From NCBI GenBank assembly GCA_003535195.1, contig DOHN01000068.1:2481-12299 (forward strand): 9,819 bases of DNA, read 5' to 3'. Position 1 is the first letter of the stretch, and every line of letters begins with the position of its first letter. The notes under the pieces were generated by a model, which was not told the origin of the DNA, searched no databases, and saw only the letters and a program-made list of their open reading frames with translations. This DNA comes from Ruminiclostridium sp. (lineage in GTDB: Bacteria; Bacillota; Clostridia; DSM-8532). The position numbers and the translations under genes were made by a program. This document shows positions 5,296-9,819 of the stretch, piece after piece.

Positions 5296-6504
5296 ATGGA
5301 AAATAAAGCATCCATCAAAAAGTTGGCTTTTTCCTTTGTACTGCTGATGGGTATTGTCAGCCTGTTTTCAGACATGACACACGAAGGGGCGGCAAGTATC
5401 CTTGGTGCGTATTTGAGCCTTGCTGGGGCATCGGCGGCAGCAATCGGCTTCGTATCCGGCCTTGGTGAAATGATGGGCTACTCGTTGCGTCTTGTTACCG
5501 GCTGGCTTACGGATAGAACAAAAAAATACTGGCCCATGACTATTTTGGGGTACGTCATTGATTGCATGGCTATCCCGGCATTGGCGTTAGTGCCCAAAGG
5601 GGGCTGGGTATGGGCTTGTAGCCTCATCGTCGTTCAACGTATCGGCAAAGCCATTAAGAAACCCGCGAAGGATACCCTTTTGTCCTTTGCCGCTTCGCAG
5701 ACTGGCACAGGAAAGAGTTTTGCCATTCAAGAATTTCTTGACCAGATAGGCGCTTTTCTTGGGCCGGTAGTCCTTTTTGCGGTAATGATGCTTAAAAAGA
5801 GTGAGGACATGTATTCTGTTTACTCAGTTTGTTTTGCCTTACTTGGCATTCCGGCAATCGTCACCGTGGTATTGCTGTTTATTGTCAGACGCCGTTATCC
5901 TGAACCCGAAAAGTTTGAATTGTCCCCAAAGGAAGTGTTGCCATTCCGCATGAACCGCTCCTTCCTACTTTACATCGTTGCCATTAGCCTATTCGCTTTC
6001 GGTTTTTTGGATTTTGCCATCATCACTATGCACACGGTGAGAACTGGCCTTATTCCGGATGATACGCTTTCGCTGCTCTATGCAGGTGCAATGGCCGTTG
6101 ACGCTTTCTCGGCGCTGTTCTTCGGTTGGTTGTTCGATAAACGCGGTATTAAAGTTCTGGTACTATCCACCTTGATTGCCGCTCCCTTTGCTCTGCTCAT
6201 TTTCTCTGTAACGGCGCGCTGGGCATTATTCTTAGGTGTAGCACTGTGGGGAGTGGGTATGGGAGCACAGGAATCTATCCTAAAAGCAGCCGTGACTAGT
6301 ATCGTGCCAAAGCAAAATCGTTCTTCCGGCTTCGGTATATTTCAGACTTCTTTTGGTATCTGCTGGTTTTTAGGAAGCTGGCTCATGGGCGTACTTTACG
6401 ATGTCTCGCCCGTTTGGCTGGTAATATTCTCGGTAGTCATGCAAATTGCAGCAATACCGTTCTTCTGGCTATCTGATCGAACTCACAGCTTTACTGCCAG
6501 TTAA
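5296..6504 (+). CDS. MFS transporter in the fluoride-riboswitch operon
   Basis: The 402-residue protein has the hydrophobic pattern of a 12-helix major facilitator. Motif A is present in both halves: GWLTDRTKK (69-77) after helix 2 and GWLFDKRGIK (277-286) after helix 8, linked by a charged loop at about 198-222. The segment RIGKAIKKPAKDTLL (115-129) is the conserved loop of the drug/metabolite-exporter-like MFS group. The substrate is not known; placement directly behind fluoride riboswitch B suggests export of fluoride-related or toxic compounds, which is inference. The ATG at 5296 is preferred because AAGGAAGG (5281-5288) lies 7 bases upstream; an in-frame TTG at 5278 lies before that site. 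The Rex-like gene starts three bases after the stop. Confidence 0.88.
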   Translation: MENKASIKKLAFSFVLLMGIVSLFSDMTHEGAASILGAYLSLAGASAAAIGFVSGLGEMMGYSLRLVTGWLTDRTKKYWPMTILGYVIDCMAIPALALVPKGGWVWACSLIVVQRIGKAIKKPAKDTLLSFAASQTGTGKSFAIQEFLDQIGAFLGPVVLFAVMMLKKSEDMYSVYSVCFALLGIPAIVTVVLLFIVRRRYPEPEKFELSPKEVLPFRMNRSFLLYIVAISLFAFGFLDFAIITMHTVRTGLIPDDTLSLLYAGAMAVDAFSALFFGWLFDKRGIKVLVLSTLIAAPFALLIFSVTARWALFLGVALWGVGMGAQESILKAAVTSIVPKQNRSSGFGIFQTSFGICWFLGSWLMGVLYDVSPVWLVIFSVVMQIAAIPFFWLSDRTHSFTAS

Positions 6505-6507
6505 GTT

Positions 6508-7128
6508 ATGGGATATGAGAGTTTCGCTTCGGACATGATGCAACGGCTGAGCCTCTATCTTTACTATTTGCATAAGCTGCCGGAGGAGATGACTACGGTA
6601 AACCCAAAGCAGATGGCAGACGCTTTACTGCTCGACCCGCAGATTGTCAGGCAGGATATGAAGGCGTTGCTCGGTAAGGATAGAGTGAATGAGGAAAGCG
6701 GCAAGGCCCTCTTTGCCGCCATCGCAAAATGCACAGAAATCCGCAAGGTGGAAAGTGTGGTGTTAGTGGGTGTCGGAAAGTTAGGCTCGGCTCTTATGGG
6801 TTATGCAGGCTTTACGGTTTATGATCTGGATATTCTGGCTGGTTTTGATGTAAACGAAAAGACCATCAAAAAGGGGGCCTACGGCAAGCCGGTGTATCAT
6901 ATCGATAGGCTTACCGAGGTATGCCGACGCCTGAACGCAAAGATTGGGGTTATTACCACACCGGGTGCCTGTGCCCAAACGGTATGCAACACATTGGTGA
7001 ATAATGGTGTGACCGCCATTTGGAATTTTACCGCCACGCGCCTGAAAGTGCCGCCCCATGTACTAATCCATGATGAGGATATGTCAGCCTCGCTACGACG
7101 CCTTGCCGAACACGCGGCGACACATTGA
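6508..7128 (+). CDS. Rex-like redox-sensing (NAD-binding) regulator
   Basis: At 206 aa this has the length and order of Rex, the repressor that senses the NADH/NAD+ ratio. Residues about 10-55 look like the winged-helix domain (LSLYLYYLHKLPEE, then recognition helix LDPQIVRQDMKAL). Residues 84-185 form a Rossmann fold with GVGKLGSAL (88-96), a version of Rex's G-x-G-x-x-G-x-A loop, and a closing TRLKVPPHVLIHDEDMSASLRRLA that fits the domain-swapped C-terminal helix. The wing, normally rich in Gly with a GxxGxGY pattern, is replaced by GKDRVNEESG, so DNA recognition may differ from standard Rex. The start lies 3 bases after the MFS stop with no clear ribosome site, so it probably depends on coupling. 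Its stop lies 8 bases before riboswitch C. Confidence 0.82.
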   Translation: MGYESFASDMMQRLSLYLYYLHKLPEEMTTVNPKQMADALLLDPQIVRQDMKALLGKDRVNEESGKALFAAIAKCTEIRKVESVVLVGVGKLGSALMGYAGFTVYDLDILAGFDVNEKTIKKGAYGKPVYHIDRLTEVCRRLNAKIGVITTPGACAQTVCNTLVNNGVTAIWNFTATRLKVPPHVLIHDEDMSASLRRLAEHAATH

Positions 7129-7135
7129 AATGATC

Positions 7136-7191
7136 GGGAAAGAAGTGCTCCCACGGCGAAAGCCGAAACCGCTAAAAGTTGATGACTTCTG
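7136..7191 (+). promoter_or_regulatory. Fluoride (crcB-type) riboswitch, copy C
   Basis: P1 is GGG (7136-7138) with CCC (7150-7152), and loop AAAGAAGTGC supplies AGAAGT for pairing with ACTTCT (7185-7190). P2 is CGGC-GAAA-GCCG (7154-7165), with a GNRA loop. AAACCGC and TTGATGACTTCTG follow. P1 is shared almost base for base with copies A and B. The expression platform is the terminator at 7176-7219, and the MutS-like gene starts 22 bases beyond it. I see no promoter between the Rex-like gene and this element, so it probably acts on read-through transcripts from upstream. Confidence 0.87.
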
Positions 7192-7219
7192 TGTAAAACA
7201 CAGAGACATCAGCTTTTTT
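7176..7219 (+). terminator. Riboswitch C terminator (expression platform)
   Basis: GTTGATGACTTCTGTG (7178-7193) pairs with CACAGAGACATCAGC (7199-7213), with one A-A mismatch and one bulged T, around a TAAAA loop. Six T (7214-7219) follow. As in copy A, the left arm contains the aptamer's ACTTCT, giving mutually exclusive folds. Confidence 0.85.
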
Positions 7220-7240
7220 GTCTCTGGGAAGGGGGGTTAT

Positions 7241-8785
7241 ATGTTTTACAGCATCTTATTTCCTACACGGGAACAACATGAAAAACCACGACAGACCGGC
7301 GAGCCAGCCTGTTTCAAGGACTTGAACCTTGACCAAATATTTGACCCTATCCTAAAAGAAAAAAAGGCATTTGAGTTGGAGGGTTTCTTCTATACTTCGA
7401 TGCACGACCCGAAGGCTATCGTCTACCGGCAGGACATAATGCGGGAGCTGGAGGATGACAAACTCCGCGCACTATTCTCCGGCTTTTCCAAGACGGTTTA
7501 TGACCTTGGAAAATATATGAATACAGTCCGTTCTTCGCTGGCCTCCCAAGATGGCTGGCACAACAACTATCTCACACGGGGACGGATGCTGGACTACGCG
7601 GAAAGATATTGCCGGGCTGTTTTCTCGCTTTCGGAAGGAATCTCCACGCTAACGCTCCGTTCGGTAGGACTCCGCGGGTTTGCGGGATACCTCTCCACAT
7701 ACTGTGCATCGGAAAGCTACACCGGGCTTTGTAGCCATGTGAAACAACTTCGTGATGAACTTTCCACGGTGGAATACTGTATGCTCATCAAAAATGGAAC
7801 TATCCGCGTTCGTAAATACGAGGGACAGGTAGACCATTCCAAACAAATACTCGCGAGCTTTGAAAAGTTCAGGCAGGGGGATGTGAAGGATTACCGGCAC
7901 AAACTCGCGGAGGAGCCTTATGCCGCTCATGTGGAGGCTGCCGTGTTGGGCATGGTTGCCGAACTTTATCACGACATTTTTGTAGACCTCAACGGCTTTT
8001 GCTCCAAGTATCTTCATTTCGATGATGAAGCAATTTTACGATTTTCCCGCGAGATACAATTTTACCTGTCATGGCTGGATTTTATCAAACCGTTTCGGCA
8101 AGCGGGTCTTTCCTTTTGCTATCCAAAACTTTGTAATTCAGCCGAACGCCTTTATAATTTTGACGGTTTCGATCTTGCGCTGGCGCGTATAGAGTACGGA
8201 AAAACTGTCGTCAATGACTTCACGCTGAACGCGCCGGAACGCATCATCGTCGTTACCGGCCCTAATCAGGGCGGTAAAACCACCTTTGCCCGCGCCTTCG
8301 GCCAGACACATTATCTTGCCTCACTTGGCCTGTGCATACCGGGCCGTGAGGCGGCGCTGTATTTATTCGATAACATCCTCACCCATTTTGGGCGAGAGGA
8401 AGATTTGTCTACGCTAAATGGAAAATTGCAGGACGATCTTGTCCGGCTCCAGGAGCTTATTGATAAAGCTACAGACCGAAGCATCATCATTGTCAATGAA
8501 ATATTTGCTTCCACCACTCTATCAGACGCCCTGGCGCTTGGTGGACACATGATGAATACTTTTTCCACGCTGGGGGCGCCCACGGTGCTCGTGACCTTTC
8601 TCGATGAATTGGCCTCACATGGGCCGGAAACGGTCAGCATGATGAGTATGATCAGTGAGAATGATCCCACAAAGCGGACTTTTAAGATCATTCGAAAACC
8701 CCCGGATGGTCTTGCTTACGCCATCCACATCGCCAGCAAGCACGGGCTTACCTATGAACAGCTTTGTGGGAGGTTGAGAAAATGA
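7241..8785 (+). CDS. MutS-like ATPase 1 (mismatch-repair family, no mismatch-binding domain)
   Basis: The 514-residue protein carries a C-terminal MutS-type ABC ATPase domain. Walker A is GPNQGGKTT (340-348) in IIVVTGPNQGGKTTFARA; Walker B is IIIVNEIF (415-422), with Asn419 in place of the usual Asp before Glu420; the following ASTTLSDAL matches the MutS signature region. The first 300 residues are helical and fit the MutS lever/core domains, but the protein is far shorter than true MutS (about 850) and lacks the N-terminal mismatch domain and a C-terminal Smr nuclease domain. Repair of mismatches is therefore doubtful; the role is unknown. MutS-like genes are a reported partner of fluoride riboswitches. 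The ATG at 7241 has GGGAAGGGGGG upstream; a longer frame from 7070 would run across the riboswitch and is rejected. Confidence 0.88.
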   Translation: MFYSILFPTREQHEKPRQTGEPACFKDLNLDQIFDPILKEKKAFELEGFFYTSMHDPKAIVYRQDIMRELEDDKLRALFSGFSKTVYDLGKYMNTVRSSLASQDGWHNNYLTRGRMLDYAERYCRAVFSLSEGISTLTLRSVGLRGFAGYLSTYCASESYTGLCSHVKQLRDELSTVEYCMLIKNGTIRVRKYEGQVDHSKQILASFEKFRQGDVKDYRHKLAEEPYAAHVEAAVLGMVAELYHDIFVDLNGFCSKYLHFDDEAILRFSREIQFYLSWLDFIKPFRQAGLSFCYPKLCNSAERLYNFDGFDLALARIEYGKTVVNDFTLNAPERIIVVTGPNQGGKTTFARAFGQTHYLASLGLCIPGREAALYLFDNILTHFGREEDLSTLNGKLQDDLVRLQELIDKATDRSIIIVNEIFASTTLSDALALGGHMMNTFSTLGAPTVLVTFLDELASHGPETVSMMSMISENDPTKRTFKIIRKPPDGLAYAIHIASKHGLTYEQLCGRLRK

Positions 8786-9819
8786 AAGCTAACTTAATGT
8801 TTCGGGACAAAGATTTTGACTTTAAGGCCAATCCTTGTTTTGGTAAGGATGCCTTGGTTGCCGATCTTGAATTAAAACGTGTTTTATCAAACATGGCGCG
8901 GGGGGACGAGATTATAAGCGCCGCGTGCGGTGCCGCGCTCTTTTGTCCATTGCAATCAACAGAGGAAATCCATTACAGACAGGAAATCCTGCGTGATGTT
9001 TTCCAAAATCCCGACGCCATTCGGCAGCTCTATGAAACCACCGTTGAAACGGAAAAGAAAAGAAGAAGCTCATGGCATTGGCTATCTTCCACCTATCTAT
9101 CCACCACCTTTTCAAGCGCAATAGAGCTCATGAAAATATATACCGAGATGCTGATGGAACTGCGCTTAGTTGCAGACAGCAAGCTGTTCGGTTTTCAATC
9201 GGAAGGTTTTCGGAATCTGCTTACCATGCTCCAACGGGAACTGGACGATGATTATTTTGCCGAGGTGAATGCCCATTTGAATGACCTGAAAGATCGGGAT
9301 GGTATGCTGGTGAGCGCCACACTCGGTAACTATTTGCAGGGCATACACTATGTGCTTCGCCGGAAAACCCGCAAGGGCTTCTGGTGGCGTTGGCGCTTTG
9401 CCCCATCCTTTACCATCGCGCCCCGTGATGATGCCGGGGCCGCAGACCTCGGAAATCGCCGTGATCGTGCTATCAATGAGGCGGCAAACGCGCTGGCACA
9501 GGCCGCAGAGCATATGGAAGGCTTCTTCGCTATGCTGCGCAACGAATTGGCGTTCTATGTCGGATGTCTTAATCTGGCGGACAGTCTGCAGGAGTTGGGT
9601 ATGCCGATCTGCTTTCCAAGCCTGTTTTCTTCGAGTAGCAAAGATCGCTCATGGCAAGGGCTATATGATGTGAGCCTCGCGCTGACGAAAAACGCCGCCG
9701 TTGCCGGTAATGATCTGGATACTGCTGACAAACAGTTATACATTATTACCGGCGCAAATCAAGGCGGCAAATCCACGTTTTTGCGGAGCATGGGGCAGGC
9801 GCAGCTTATGGCCCAAAGC
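8782..9819 (+). CDS. MutS-like ATPase 2 (partial, cut by window end)
   Basis: The frame opens with an ATG overlapping the stop of MutS-like 1 by four bases (ATGA, 8782-8785) and stays open to the last base, giving 346 residues. It begins MKANLMFRDKDFDFKANPCF, runs through a helical region with a basic, Trp-rich patch (KGFWWRWRFAP), and reaches a Walker A at GANQGGKST (324-332) close to the edge. Walker B and the rest lie outside the window. The layout, a long helical N-terminal part then MutS-type ATPase, copies the first gene, with Walker A at nearly the same position (324 against 340). The two thus look like diverged paralogues, translationally coupled and likely to form a heterodimer, since MutS ATPases work as dimers. 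Confidence 0.85.
   Translation, partial: MKANLMFRDKDFDFKANPCFGKDALVADLELKRVLSNMARGDEIISAACGAALFCPLQSTEEIHYRQEILRDVFQNPDAIRQLYETTVETEKKRRSSWHWLSSTYLSTTFSSAIELMKIYTEMLMELRLVADSKLFGFQSEGFRNLLTMLQRELDDDYFAEVNAHLNDLKDRDGMLVSATLGNYLQGIHYVLRRKTRKGFWWRWRFAPSFTIAPRDDAGAADLGNRRDRAINEAANALAQAAEHMEGFFAMLRNELAFYVGCLNLADSLQELGMPICFPSLFSSSSKDRSWQGLYDVSLALTKNAAVAGNDLDTADKQLYIITGANQGGKSTFLRSMGQAQLMAQS

Noticed and set aside
4882..7219. The three GGGAAAGAAGT copies as a CRISPR array or mobile repeat
   Set aside because: The copies are 310 and about 1940 bases apart, vary in loops while keeping pairing, and each has riboswitch structure. No spacers, inverted ends or transposase are seen.
7070..7240. N-terminal extension of the MutS-like 1 gene
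   Set aside because: It would translate the end of the Rex-like gene, riboswitch C and its terminator. The ATG at 7241 has a strong purine-rich ribosome site.

Overview
The window reads as a chromosomal segment of a Gram-positive, Clostridia-like Firmicute. This is inferred from AGGAGG-type ribosome binding sites, TTG and GTG starts, a YlxP-type DUF503 gene, a DrrA/B-like ABC pair, strong TTGAAA/TATAAT-type promoters and fluoride riboswitches with transcription-terminator platforms. The species cannot be named from sequence alone.

Layout. Positions 1-4470 are mixed housekeeping and accessory genes: a possible 3' remnant of a plus-strand gene at the left edge; a membrane-anchored hypothetical protein (minus, 125-652); tRNA-Ala(CGC) with its own terminator (minus, 707-826); an RluA-family pseudouridine synthase (minus, 848-1750); a DUF503/YlxP protein (plus, 1883-2170); a small holin-like membrane protein (plus, 2276-2605) with an intrinsic terminator; and a two-gene ABC exporter operon (minus, 2698-4469) with a clear promoter at 4508-4536. 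Positions 4470-4846 hold only that promoter and a doubtful coding fragment.

From 4847 to the right edge runs the most interesting part: a rightward operon with three copies of a fluoride (crcB-type) riboswitch, at 4882-4938, 5192-5251 and 7136-7191. A strong promoter (4847-4875) fires directly into copy A. Copies A and C have classical terminators that share bases with the aptamer, so fluoride is expected to switch transcription on; copy B has no obvious terminator. After copy A there is only the first 13 codons of what looks like a soluble inorganic pyrophosphatase, then a collapsed reading frame and a short tail I cannot identify. After copy B come an MFS transporter and a Rex-like redox-sensor protein, and after copy C two adjacent overlapping MutS-like ATPases, the second cut by the window end.

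How it may work (inference): fluoride blocks pyrophosphatase and enolase and so disturbs phosphate and NADH balance. The operon would respond with a possible exporter (MFS), a redox-sensing regulator (Rex-like) and a pair of MutS-like ATPases of unknown role. The serial riboswitches would place the MutS pair behind at least two fluoride-gated terminators if there is no internal promoter. No crcB/fluc or CLC-F gene is visible here. No rRNA, CRISPR array, insertion sequence or replication origin was seen.
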